Shown in pieces: positions 50,501 through 63,000 of a stretch of 64,000 nt of DNA. The notes under the pieces are model-generated. The model searched no databases. It was not told the DNA's origin and was given only the letters and a program-made list of their open reading frames with translations. The translations under genes were made by a program, and so were the position numbers. The DNA comes from Prunella strophiata (Eukaryota; Chordata; Aves; Passeriformes; Prunellidae), in the NCBI GenBank assembly GCA_036583965.1, contig JAZBQD010000013.1, positions 11,803,848 through 11,867,847 on the forward strand. Direction: 5' to 3'. How positions within the stretch are numbered: the first letter of the stretch is position 1; each line of letters starts with the position of its first letter.

Positions 50501-53500
50501 CAAACTAAACAGTCCAGTTTAAGTGGAAGTGTGAAGGTGCACTCATTTGTGCTTCACATCTCAAATTAAGCCTTCTTTTAAACCAGGGGAAGGAGTAAGG
50601 GAATCCTCTCTCTGCTTTCCTGCTTCAAAAAAAGTAAATATTTTCAAGTCACTGGAAGCAGAATCTGTTGCTGGCAAACATGTGAGGCAAGTCAAGGCCT
50701 TCCCACTCTCTCCTTCCCAGCTCTTTTTGGGTTGAAAATGCCCATGGAACAGGGCTCTGTCAGCCCCATGGATACCCTTCCACATGGCACACGTTGGTTA
50801 TCAGCACCTTGGCAGAGATAAAGGAGGCAGAAAAAGAGAGAAGCCCTCTAGGGAGGAGATATTCAGTCTATTCAGCCTAATGTTTATATTACTTACTCAG
50901 TCCTAGTGTAGGGGAAAAAAAATAAAAAGGAAATAAAGGCTTTCCTCAGAGCTAGACTTCCAGAAAAGCCCAGTGGTTTATGGAGTGTTGGCCCTGTTTG
51001 AAAATCTGGCTTCAGTCATGGCTACTGAGCCCTTACAAGTTTCTTCTTCAGAGGAGAAGAGACTTGATGGGGCTCGGGCATGGTGGGAGGCTGACAAACC
51101 CTCATGAAAGGCATTTGTAATGTGTGGGGCCTTGGAAGCAACATGAAGAGACAGCCAAGAGCCCTGAGGAGCTGGAGAGGAAGAAGCAGCACATGGTCTG
51201 AGAATCCAGGTCTGCTGGGCTTTGCCTCCCTCCCTCCTTCCCTTTGTAGCTGTTTCCTGCACAGGCAGTTTCTGTAGGCATTTCCTGGGAAGGCTGCACA
51301 GCCAAAGTTGTATTTAATTTTTTTTTTTGTTTTTTTTCAAACCACGCTTTTCAGAGTTAGGGTGTGTGTGTGGAGCAGAGAAGCACAATATGAATGCAAC
51401 TTTATCTGCATGGACAAAGCATAGGGAGGTTACAGCCAACTCTAACAGATTCTACATCAAATCACACAATCTCTCAAAACACACAGTGGCAAAAGCAGCA
51501 CGCTGCCTGCCTGGAGGCAGCCCCCTCCAGGGCTCTGCTCATCATTCCCTCCTTTCCCCAGGGTGCAAAACAAAGCCCACAGCAAAGCAGGTGCCCTCTG
51601 GCCACCTCCTGGCCCTGGGTGCTGCTGCTGTCATCACCCTGTGCTTCCACGTCCCTCCTCTCTCCATCCACCTGCTTGCTCTTGCCTTTTCCATGATGCT
51701 GGGAGTGTTTTGGAGCAGGAATGGTGTGTTTATGTGACTGTGTAGCAGTTTTTGTAAAGGGGCCCAGTTTCCTGGCTGAGGGCTCTGAGTGCTCCAGTAT
51801 CCACCTCTCACTGGACTTTAAAATTCCCTACCTTGGAGGAGACAGTGTGGGGCCATTTCCCCTCTTTTTTGGCTACAGGGAGGCTTGGCAACAGCCTGCA
51901 CTAGGGATGTATTCACCCTTCTGTGCCTGCAGTGCTGTGGCAAAGCCCTGGGAAGGGCTCCTTTGGTGGGAGGGTTTTAGGATGAACATGGACAGCTCTG
52001 GGGAATGAGAAATCCTTGCTCCTGCCCCACAGGATGGGAAAGCACTGAACACCCTCACCAGGGACATCTAATTGCTATAAATAATGGCAGCTGCAAACTG
52101 AGAAATCAGACAAACAGCTTTGGCTCTGCCTGGTTTCTCTTGGCTCCACAGATGAGCAGAACTAGGGTGATATTTGACTAATTCTAGTGCCAAGGCAGGG
52201 CAGGCAGGTCTGGAAAAGAAAAAGATCCCTCTTGACATCTCCTGTGTGCATAATGCTTTATGAGGGTCAGGCACAAGATCTGAAGTCCATGACGACCCCA
52301 CACAAGAACTGATGCCAGGCTGGCCCAAAGGATGCAGCTGAGATCTGCCAGCTAATTATTTCATTAGTCATTTTAAATAAGTGACTCAGCCAAGGATGAG
52401 CACACCCAGCTGTGACACCTGTAATTGAAACGACGCAGAGAACAGGATGAATATCCCCAGATAAGATCCAGGGAGGGCACTCCTGCTGCTCTGCCTGATT
52501 GAGCCTCTCAAGACAAGTGAAAACACAGAGCAGCAGCCCAGGTTGAAACACCCATGAACAATTAAGCAGAGGGAGCGTCCTGGCAAGAACATTGGCAGGT
52601 GAATGTGTCCTAAGAACACCCAGGAACCACTGAGGACAGAATCACCCTGTCCTGAGCTCTGCTTCACATCCCTCTTCCCCCCAAATCACACCATGCTGAG
52701 TGGTCCTCAGCCCCACGTGGGCTTAATCCAACCTCTCCCCCCATGCCAGAGCAAGCAAGTGCTCAGTGACTCTCATTCCCTTTAACTCCAGGAGCACCAG
52801 GAATATGGAGCAGCTTCCAGAATTGCCACCCTCAAAACCCAAAGTACAGAGTGTGATCCACAATAAAAGCAGTTTGAGCGGTGTCAGCTCTGCCTGTGTT
52901 TGTTTCTATGGAAAATTGTTACTTTAATGTGAGTCATGGGAGTAATTAAGGGATAAATTGCAGCACTGCAGTTCGTCAACACGCTGGTGCCATTGCAAAA
53001 GCAAAGGGAAGTGTATGCATTCCTACAGACACAAATCCAGCCAGGGTGCTGCCAAAATAACTGCTCCCATCTTTGGGGCTTTGGCAGTCTCCCCTGGTCT
53101 TAGGCTGGTGTCTATCAAGAATAGCTGATGTGATTTACCAGAGAATCTGGGAGGTTGGTTTCCATTTAAGTCAGGACACACAAGAAAGGGGCCAGTGCAG
53201 AAACACATCCTCATGGGGCAGGCTCAGATGGCTGCTGTTTGTTAAACTTGACAGCAAAAGAAAAACATATTGCACCTTCGCTGATTTTGCTTTCTTTTGT
53301 TCTTCTCTTTCCTTTAGGATATGCTGAACAAAAGGAAGAACTTGCAGATGTTCCCTGTAAAAGCACTGACTGAATGGCAACTGTGACAGTGCTGTTCTAG
53401 CCCTCCCTGTGGGATCACCAGGGCTGCAAGTCAGGCCAGCATGGGTGAAATTTGGGGGATCTGAGGAAAGACTTGAAGAGCAGTGAGTGCCAGGAGTGCT

Positions 53501-54560
53501 CTGCATTTGCACCTGTCCATGTGGAAAGGCACTTTCTCAGCTGAAATCCATACTGTGGCCCCTTCCTCTCTATTCCTTTCTCCTTAGTATTTGCAGATGA
53601 TTTCAAGCAACTCAGTTTTCCATTCTCTAATGAGCAATTTAAATGCTAAAGGGCAGTGCCTCTGTTGAAGGCAACTGAAGCCAAGGGAGCTGTGACAGTT
53701 TATGCCAGCTGAAGCTTTGCCTTTAAGTAAATGTTTTAAACTTTCCACTAAGGAGCCTAAAATAAGCCATAGCATGAAACATTAAGAGCAAAGAATGAAC
53801 TCTGGAGACTAGAGGGATTTGGGAAATGAAATGAGATCCATCTTGCTGGCACATTTTCCCCCTTGTCTATTTTTGGAATTTAAAAAATTCCCCCAGATTT
53901 GTCTTTTACAAACCAGCCTTTTGTTCAGTGAGCAGCATCCTGATTCACAGAGAGCAGGTGAGCTCTGGCAAGGCAGGATGCAAAACACAGAGCTGGAAAC
54001 TATTAATATCTTTTACTGCTGGAGAAGCAAAGAGCTTGGCACAGGTGCTGTTTGTTTTCTTTCACAGGCTTTTCAGCTGTGCAACGGGCAAACAAACAGG
54101 AGAGGAACAAGATTTCTAGTTGGGGTGCAGAGTGAGTTGATGAGCCCAACTCTTCTCCAGGGCACTGTGATCCCTGCCAGGAGCCAGGAGGTTTTCCTGG
54201 GGGATTTTGGATGGGTTTGACCATGCAAGGTGTGTTCACACAGCTGGGTGGGAGGCACCTGGCTCTGCTCAGCAGACAGGCTCAGGAAAGCTGGGCTCTA
54301 ACTCCTGCCTGTGGGATTAACTTTTGAGGGGACCCCAGCCTGTCACTTAAAGCCCAGTTCTCCTGCTGGCTTGCAACCACACTTTCCACTCCCTTTAAGT
54401 GGAGAGGGGGATCTTTGTTGCTTATGAAAACTGAGCTTCCAAACACTTCACTCTCCCCATGTTTAAAACAAGAAGGAGAATATTTTGAGATCAGTGGATA
54501 AGAACACCTGGGAGTGCTAATACCTATGTGCCCTGCCAAGATACTGGGAGATTAAGCAAA
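44501..54560. other. Intergenic, no gene recognised
   Basis: This 10 kb holds no recognisable exon, RNA gene or large repeat. The short open frames on both strands lack family signatures. AT-rich patches with homeodomain-type TAAT sites (for example 48235-48310) are candidates for conserved noncoding sequence only if an alignment supports it. Confidence 0.55.
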
Positions 54561-54569
54561 TATTTTGAG

Positions 54570-54690
54570 GGCTCTAAGATCTTATGAGGTGGGTATGGGG
54601 CTGTTTAGTATGTCAAGGATATATTTTTCTCTCCTTCATTTTTTTTCCACAAATGGAAGAACTCAGGCAGAGAGGGGGCTACTGAGACTC
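54570..54690 (+). mobile_element. MIR-like (CORE-SINE) fragment
   Basis: GATCTTATGAGGTGGGTATG, then a T-rich stretch and CCACAAATGGAAGAACTCAG with GCAGAGAGG, follows the order of the MIR 3' half (CCTTATGAGGTAGGTA, then ATTTTACAGATGGGGAAACT, then GAGGCACAGAGAGG). It is old and diverged. Confidence 0.55.
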
Positions 54691-54926
54691 ATGAAGGGAG
54701 TCAAAATTGAAAACAAAGAGCACATCCAATGGCACCCTAAGACTTGGCCTGAATATCACCAAAGAAGACATGGCTGAAAAAGTAAATAGTTTTTGGGGAT
54801 GCTGGCTGCACAGGCTATTATTCCAAACAGGATGTTATGAAGCTGATAATGGTTTAAAGAGATTTTTCCCTGTAGTGGGAGACTCCATCCCCTCAGTTTG
54901 GGGCAGTATACATTCAGGAAGACAAT

Positions 54927-55290
54927 AGACTGGAGTGTGTGCAAAGAGAATAAAATGAATGATAAAGAGGTTTTGAAAACATGACCTGCAAAAAAAGGTG
55001 GAAGGAAGGGAATTTGTTTAGTCTAGAAGAGAGAAGAATGAGTGGAACATGATAATGATCTTCCAATATTTGCAAAAGGGATGGGAACTGTTCTCCAGAA
55101 CTTTGGGCAAGAAGAAATCAGCCTAATTTATTGCCAGGAAGTTTTAGACAGTACTGTAGGTAAAGCCAACTAAAGAGAAAGCTCTAGGATGGGCTGCCTA
55201 GGGAAATGGGAAATATCCATCATGGGAAGCTTTTAAGAAGAGACTGTAGCAATTCAGAAATAAACTCAGGTACTTTACAAAACAAATCAT
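54927..55290 (+). mobile_element. Ancient CR1/L3-type LINE fragment
   Basis: Successive matches to the CR1/L3 3' region appear in order: GAGTGTGTGCAAAGAGAATA, GGAATTTGTTTAGTCTAGAA with GAGAGAAGA, ATGATCTTCCAATATTTGCA, AGCCTAATTTATTGCCAGGA, and GGATGGGCTGCCTAGGGAAA. All are diverged, consistent with an old insertion in sense orientation. No intact coding segment remains. Confidence 0.7.
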
Positions 55291-56596
55291 GGTGTTTGCA
55301 GAGACAAGAATACCCCAGTGTGGGCAGACAGTTGCTTACACAAAAGTGTTTTGAAAGTCACCCAGGTGTAACAGCACTGAATAGCAGTTGATTCATTCCA
55401 AATTAAATAAGTATAACTGGTGTGGGAGTAACAAACAGCATTTTTGTTTCCAAAATTGCTTTTAGACCTCATCTTTAAAGAATAAGTAGTTTCTTAAAAA
55501 GCACTAATGACAAAGGAAATTACAGAGAAAGGTGACTGTGATCCTGACCTCAACAGGAGAGTGCTACAGCACCTGGCACATCACAGTATAAAAAATCCAA
55601 TATAGACTCTGACTCAGGTAATGCAGCTTTAAGAGGATGCACCTTTATCTCTGTCTACTCTTCCTCTCACCTGCTGTGCCTGAAGAGTAAAAACTAGCAA
55701 CTTTATATATAATTTTACACTCCTAATCACTGGCCCAAGTTGCTGCTCTTGCAGCCCTGTCTCCCTGCTAGCATGGAAACCAATCCTGCTGCACTGCATG
55801 ATGGAGAAGGTTCAAGATCCACTCCCCTGCCAGGCACAGGGGAGGCAATCCCTCCCAGGCAGGATATGGAAATGCTGGAAGGGCAGGAATGCAGCACATA
55901 CAGGGCTCATGGCCACAGGGATGGTGCTGGCAGTGGAGGCTACTCACTCACCAGCCCAGGCAGAAAGCTGCAGGCATCTCCTGCCAAACACCCCAACAGC
56001 TCTTTTTGCAACACCTGATCTCCAATTGAAGGCAAACCATCCTTCCCCAAAAGGCTGAGCCTTGAATCTTGTGAGTGCTGCTGGTTGTTTGGAAATGAGA
56101 AGATTTTACATCTGATCCTCTCAGAAGGGAATCTCCAAGCTCCTGATGGGAAGAAGCAGCAGCATATTGGCTGAGAGGAGACCACAGGCTGCTGATAATA
56201 TTTGGGTGAAAACCCACACCCAGTTATGCTATTCCTCCAGGGCTGTTTTTTTTGAACAGCACCTGGAGAAATTCTGCTAGAGGATGGTAGCACAGGCCAA
56301 AGAATGACTCAAAACCACCTACTTGGTTTAGGATATTAAGTGGTCTGAAAGGATTGGATGCACCAAAAGGTGAGAGGTGGTTGTGTGGCACTGCTGCATA
56401 ACAAACCTTCTGGAAGCTCTGGATAAGAATAATGATAATAATTCCTATCTAATAGACACAGCCTTGCTCCCTTCTGCAAGGGCAAGGCCATGCACAGCCA
56501 GCTTCTTTGTGAGCCCAGAGATCTGCTCTACACCAGTGGGAATCAGGATGTTCCCAGGGTGGGATTCACAGCTGCATGACAGCAACACACCCGTGT
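55291..56596. other. Intergenic, nothing recognised
   Basis: This is unique-looking sequence between the CR1/L3 fragment and the 42-bp minisatellite. No gene, RNA or repeat was identified. Confidence 0.5.
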
Positions 56597-59500
56597 GGGG
56601 TCCCATCACACTGCAGAGCAAACAAACTCCAGTCCAGTGGTGTCCCATCACACTGCAGAGCAAACAAACTCCAGTCCAGTGGTGTCCCATCACACTGCAG
56701 AGCAAACAAACTCCAGTCCAGTGGTGTCCCATCACACTGCAGAGCAAACAAACTCCAGTCCAGTGGTGTCCCATCACACTGCAGAGCAAACAAACTCCAG
56801 TCCAGTGGTGTCCCATCACACTGCAGAGCAAACAAACTCCAGTCCAGTGGTGTCCCATCACACTGCAGAGCAAACAAACTCCAGTCCAGTGGTGTCCCAT
56901 CACACTGCAGAGCAAACAAACTCCAGTCCAGTGGTGTCCCATCACACTGCAGAGCAAACAAACTCCAGTCCAGTGGTGTCCCATCACACTGCAGAGCAAA
57001 CAAACCCCAGTGGTTTGACAGGACCAGTGGTGTCCCATCACACTGCAGAGCAAACAAACTCCAGTCCAGTGGTGTCCCATCACACTGCAGAGCAAACAAA
57101 CTCCAGTCCAGTGGTGTCCCATCACACTGCAGAGCAAACAAACCCCAGTGGTTTGACAGGACCAGTGGTGTCCCATCACACTGCAGAGCAAACAAACTCC
57201 AGTCCAGTGGTGTCCCATCACACTGCAGAGCAAACAAACTCCAGTCCAGTGGTGTCCCATCACACTGCAGAGCAAACAAACTCCAGTCCAGTGGTGTCCC
57301 ATCACACTGCAGAGCAAACAAACTCCAGTCCAGTGGTGTCCCATCACACTGCAGAGCAAACAAACTCCAGTCCAGTGGTGTCCCATCACACTGCAGAGCA
57401 AACAAACTCCAGTCCAGTGGTGTCCCATCACACTGCAGAGCAAACAAACTCCAGTCCAGTGGTGTCCCATCACACTGCAGAGCAAACAAACTCCAGTCCA
57501 GTGGTGTCCCATCACACTGCAGAGCAAACAAACTCCAGTCCAGTGGTGTCCCATCACACTGCAGAGCAAACAAACTCCAGTCCAGTGGTGTCCCATCACA
57601 CTGCAGAGCAAACAAACTCCAGTCCAGTGGTGTCCCATCACACTGCAGAGCAAACAAACTCCAGTCCAGTGGTGTCCCATCACACTGCAGAGCAAACAAA
57701 CTCCAGTCCAGTGGTGTCCCATCACACTGCAGAGCAAACAAACTCCAGTCCAGTGGTGTCCCATCACACTGCAGAGCAAACAAACTCCAGTCCAGTGGTG
57801 TCCCATCACACTGCAGAGCAAACAAACTCCAGTCCAGTGGTGTCCCATCACACTGCAGAGCAAACAAACCCCAGTGGTTTGACAGGACCAGTGGTGTCCC
57901 ATCACACTGCAGAGCAAACAAACTCCAGTCCAGTGGTGTCCCATCACACTGCAGAGCAAACAAACTCCAGTCCAGTGGTGTCCCATCACACTGCAGAGCA
58001 AACAAACTCCAGTCCAGTGGTGTCCCATCACACTGCAGAGCAAACAAACTCCAGTCCAGTGGTGTCCCATCACACTGCAGAGCAAACAAACTCCAGTCCA
58101 GTGGTGTCCCATCACACTGCAGAGCAAACAAACCCCAGTGGTTTGACAGGACCAGTGGTGTCCCATCACACTGCAGAGCAAACAAACTCCAGTCCAGTGG
58201 TGTCCCATCACACTGCAGAGCAAACAAACTCCAGTCCAGTGGTGTCCCATCAAACTGCAGAGCAAACAAACTCCAGTCCAGTGGTGTCCCATCACACTGC
58301 AGAGCAAACAAACTCCAGTCCAGTGGTGTCCCATCACACTGCAGAGCAAACAAACTCCAGTCCAGTGGTGTCCCATCACACTGCAGAGCAAACAAACTCC
58401 AGTCCAGTGGTGTCCCATCACACTGCAGAGCAAACAAACTCCAGTCCAGTGGTGTCCCATCACACTGCAGAGCAAACAAACTCCAGTCCAGTGGTGTCCC
58501 ATCACACTGCAGAGCAAACAAACTCCAGTCCAGTGGTGTCCCATCACACTGCAGAGCAAACAAACTCCAGTCCAGTGGTGTCCCATCACACTGCAGAGCA
58601 AACAAACTCCAGTCCAGTGGTGTCCCATCACACTGCAGAGCAAACAAACTCCAGTCCAGTGGTGTCCCATCACACTGCAGAGCAAACAAACTCCAGTCCA
58701 GTGGTGTCCCATCACACTGCAGAGCAAACAAACTCCAGTCCAGTGGTGTCCCATCACACTGCAGAGCAAACAAACTCCAGTCCAGTGGTGTCCCATCACA
58801 CTGCAGAGCAAACAAACTCCAGTCCAGTGGTGTCCCATCACACTGCAGAGCAAACAAACTCCAGTCCAGTGGTGTCCCATCACACTGCAGAGCAAACAAA
58901 CTCCAGTCCAGTGGTGTCCCATCACACTGCAGAGCAAACAAACTCCAGTCCAGTGGTGTCCCATCACACTGCAGAGCAAACAAACTCCAGTCCAGTGGTG
59001 TCCCATCACACTGCAGAGCAAACAAACTCCAGTCCAGTGGTGTCCCATCACACTGCAGAGCAAACAAACTCCAGTCCAGTGGTGTCCCATCACACTGCAG
59101 AGCAAACAAACTCCAGTCCAGTGGTGTCCCATCACACTGCAGAGCAAACAAACTCCAGTCCAGTGGTGTCCCATCACACTGCAGAGCAAACAAACTCCAG
59201 TCCAGTGGTGTCCCATCACACTGCAGAGCAAACAAACTCCAGTCCAGTGGTGTCCCATCACACTGCAGAGCAAACAAACTCCAGTCCAGTGGTGTCCCAT
59301 CACACTGCAGAGCAAACAAACTCCAGTCCAGTGGTGTCCCATCACACTGCAGAGCAAACAAACTCCAGTCCAGTGGTGTCCCATCACACTGCAGAGCAAA
59401 CAAACTCCAGTCCAGTGGTGTCCCATCACACTGCAGAGCAAACAAACTCCAGTCCAGTGGTGTCCCATCACACTGCAGAGCAAACAAACTCCAGTCCAGT

Positions 59501-60085
59501 GGTGTCCCATCACACTGCAGAGCAAACAAACTCCAGTCCAGTGGTGTCCCATCACACTGCAGAGCAAACAAACTCCAGTCCAGTGGTGTCCCATCACACT
59601 GCAGAGCAAACAAACTCCAGTCCAGTGGTGTCCCATCAAACTGCAGAGCAAACAAACCCCAGTGGTTTGACAGGACCAGTGGTGTCCCATCACACTGCAG
59701 AGCAAACAAACTCCAGTCCAGTGGTGTCCCATCACACTGCAGAGCAAACAAACTCCAGTCCAGTGGTGTCCCATCACACTGCAGAGCAAACAAACTCCAG
59801 TCCAGTGGTGTCCCATCACACTGCAGAGCAAACAAACTCCAGTCCAGTGGTGTCCCATCAAACTGGAGAACAAACAAACCCCAGTGGTTTGACAGGACCA
59901 GTGGTGTCCCATCACACTGCAGAGCAAACAAACCCCAGTGGTTTGATAGGACCAGTGGTGTCCCATCACACTGCAGAGCAAACAAACCCCAGTGGTTTGA
60001 CAGGACCAGTGGTGTCCCATCACACTGCAGAGCAAACAAACTCCAGTCCAGTGGTGTCCCATCACACTGCAGAGCAAACAAACCC
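56597..60085. repeat. 42-bp minisatellite with a 54-bp variant, about 80 copies
   Basis: The basic unit is CAGTGGTGTCCCATCACACT plus GCAGAGCAAACAAACTCCAG and TC (42 bp). Eight units carry a 12-bp insertion, GGTTTGACAGGA, with a T-to-C change before it, making 54 bp; they start near 57004, 57142, 57868, 58130, 59655, 59876, 59930 and 59984. Four of the eight cluster at the right end, where other changes also appear (CATCAAACTGGAGAAC at about 59856). Both unit lengths are multiples of 3 and lack stops in several frames, so open frames of about 1180-1250 codons exist on both strands. Identity between units is at the DNA level with no protein-like pattern of synonymous change. Confidence 0.97.
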
Positions 60086-63000
60086 CTGGGGACAAGCAGG
60101 AGCTGCTGCAAACACGGGCTGCGTTAACGAGCCGGCGGTGCCTGGTGAGGAGTTTGGCACAGACACGAGTGAACACATCTAGCAGGGTGTCCAAGGCCTC
60201 TGTCTCCCCACCCTCTCCTCAGCACACATGTGCAGTCACATGGAATTTGCTGTTTTGACTTGCAGGCAAGTCAAAAAGCTGTCGAACAGCGATCGCATCT
60301 AACACCACTCATCATCACCATCAATTGTTCTCCAAATGAAACAGGCCGCGTCGCCAAGCAAAATGCTTGGGAAGATATTTTTCCACTGGACATGCGTCCA
60401 AAATAAATACAGGAAAATCTCCTCTCCAAGCACTTTTCCTGATTACTTTTCATTTGAATCATTAGTAAACCCGAGATACACACACAATAGCACAAGACTG
60501 ATGAAAACCCACTTCAACGTAGTGCCCCATTTTTTTTTTCCCAGAGATTAATCCTCTTTGTTATTCTCAGTGTATGAGAAAAACATTCCTCCTGCCTATC
60601 CAAAGCCAAAAAAAGATGTGGACATCTTCACATGTGCATCCCTTGTTACATGGATGCTTTCTGCAGCTGGTCATTTCAGCCCTGAAGAATGCTCTGGTGG
60701 GTTCTTGCCATGCTGTGTATAAGCCCACATTTACTAAGTCTGCCCTAACATGCTATGTTGAGATAAGATGCTGTTGCTGCAGCTTTGGGATTTTGCTTCA
60801 AGGGACCACTAAGGTCCACCTCTGTGACTAAATCCCATCCCAGACAGATTCCAATTTTCTGCCCTGGTTTACAATGAATAGGGGCAGGGAAGAAACCCCA
60901 TATCTCTGTTAGGACTGAGAGTAATGACCACCTGCACTGAGATCTGCAACCAGGGCAGAAGCACAAGGAAAGGAGAGCTTGGAACAGCAGCCATGACTTT
61001 CCCTCACTGCCTGTGTCCAGGAGCTCTCAGCACTCATCCCTTCCCTGGACTGCTCAGTGTCACTTCAGGAAGGGCCTGGAGCAAGACGTGCTCATCAAGG
61101 CCGGAGCTCAGCTCTGCCAAGATCTGAATCCAAACCACACAGAGCCTCTTAACTTCAGTGGGTCCCACCCAAATGGCCCAGGTTCACTCAAACCTCAAAC
61201 CAAGACCCATCCCAGGCTCTGTGCACAAGACCTTCTCTCTTTTTCTCTTTGTCCAAATCCCTGCCTGCAGCGGATGTCCTGGAGAACCTGGCTTGCAGCT
61301 GGAGACCATAATGAAACTTACAGAATGTTCACTCAACTCCAGTAACCCAGAGATGGGAAAGGCAAATTACAGGCCTCTAGTCCTTGGCTTTTGTGTGCTG
61401 GCATTGCCTTTGAATGTGCTAAATGCTGTGGACAAGAAATGTTCTGGTTTGCAAGAAAGCAGGTTTCCAGCCAATGGCTTTTACTTGGTGGATTTTCTAA
61501 TGGTTCAGTATCCATCTCTGCTCTTGTCTCCATTTCAGTGTGACAGGACAGATCACAAGAAATAGATGCACTGAGCTATGGAACAAGCAGGTGGGACTCC
61601 AAGGATTTTCCAGGCTCCATCCCACACCTGGCACAGCAGACACCAGGCTGCTTACTTGTTTCTCTGCAAAGCAGTGGGCAGCCCAGGGCCCTGTCTGGAG
61701 GTGACTACATCTCAATGGAAGCCATTCCTTTCAATCTATCCTGACCTCTGCATGCAGTCGAGTGTTTAGACATGAAACATGCCAGAAGCTGAAGCTAGGA
61801 TTGTACCACTGCTTAGAGAACCAGCATTACCAGCACCTCCAGTCTTAATTCTTAATGTAATTTACTTTGCCCTGCTTTGAATTGCTTCCTTGGCTGATTT
61901 CTAACAAGTGAAGATTTTGTTTGTTGGGGTCTAACCTATGTGCAGCTCCCAGCTGCCATGGTTTTGAAATTGTGCCTTTTCTTTTGCTTTTAAGAAGCCC
62001 AGATGAAGCAAAGAAATGAGGGCTGTTCTGAGAGACTATTCCTAATGGTCTGTAAATAAACCCAATATTTTTCTTGGCTTGTAAAGGAAAATGGTTACCT
62101 TGATTGCAACTTGGTTCTAACACACATTTCAGACAGCAATGAAGACTGCAGATATGAGACTTGTACAGGCTCTGTTACACAAACCTTCACTGAGGTTTTT
62201 TTTTTTTTTTCCCTTTTTCTTTCCATTCTATACCCAAAACTCTGCCTGGTATAGCTAAGGACCTCTAATGGCTTTTTGGGAAAAGGAGCTTTATCTCAGG
62301 TGCTAAAGTTGGAAGCCACCTTTTATTCTTTGCCATACTGACAAAAGGTTAATGAAACAGAGCTGGCATTTCATCAAGGCCAGCACTGAAAATTAGGGAC
62401 AAAGCTGCCATTAAAAATAACCAGATGCATGTGCTTCTACCCCTGACACACCGGTCTTGAAATATCTCCCTTTTGGGTTGTACAGCTTCCAAGGAATAGC
62501 AGGAAATTACAATTGTTACACTGGCCAGAGAATGGATTTAATTTGTACTGTTTTATCCTCCCTGTTGGAAACTATCCTTTCTTTTCTTCCACACCAGCTA
62601 GAAAGAAAAGAAAAAATTCAGCAAACCCAACACATTTCTGTATGAAGCCTTCCATGCAGCTGGATCACAGCCTACCTTGAGGCGTGCTTGCTTCCTCTGT
62701 CAAAGGGACTGTTTCCCTTCTTCAGGGTCTATTGTGACACATCCACATAGGGCATTCTACAGGCAAATTTATGGGTGTTTAATTAAAGATAGTTTGAAAA
62801 CCACTGCTTGGTGAGTTCAACTGGTACCCCAAGCTGGTGCTAGGAGTGAAGGTGTCTAGGTACTACAGAAAAAGCTGTTTCTCAGGGTGATAAAGAGCTG
62901 GTTAAAGGGGTTGGGCACATGCCAGGGCAAAGCCTGGTGATTACATTTAAAGTATCTGCAAGAGGAAAATTGAGTTTTTGGATGCAGAGGAAGGAAGAAG

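Noticed and set aside
56445..60194. Open frames of about 1180-1250 codons on both strands as a giant repeat-protein gene
   Set aside because: The frames are open only because the 42- and 54-bp units are multiples of 3 without stops. Units are identical at DNA level, several frames on both strands are equally open, and no start context, promoter or splice structure supports a gene.
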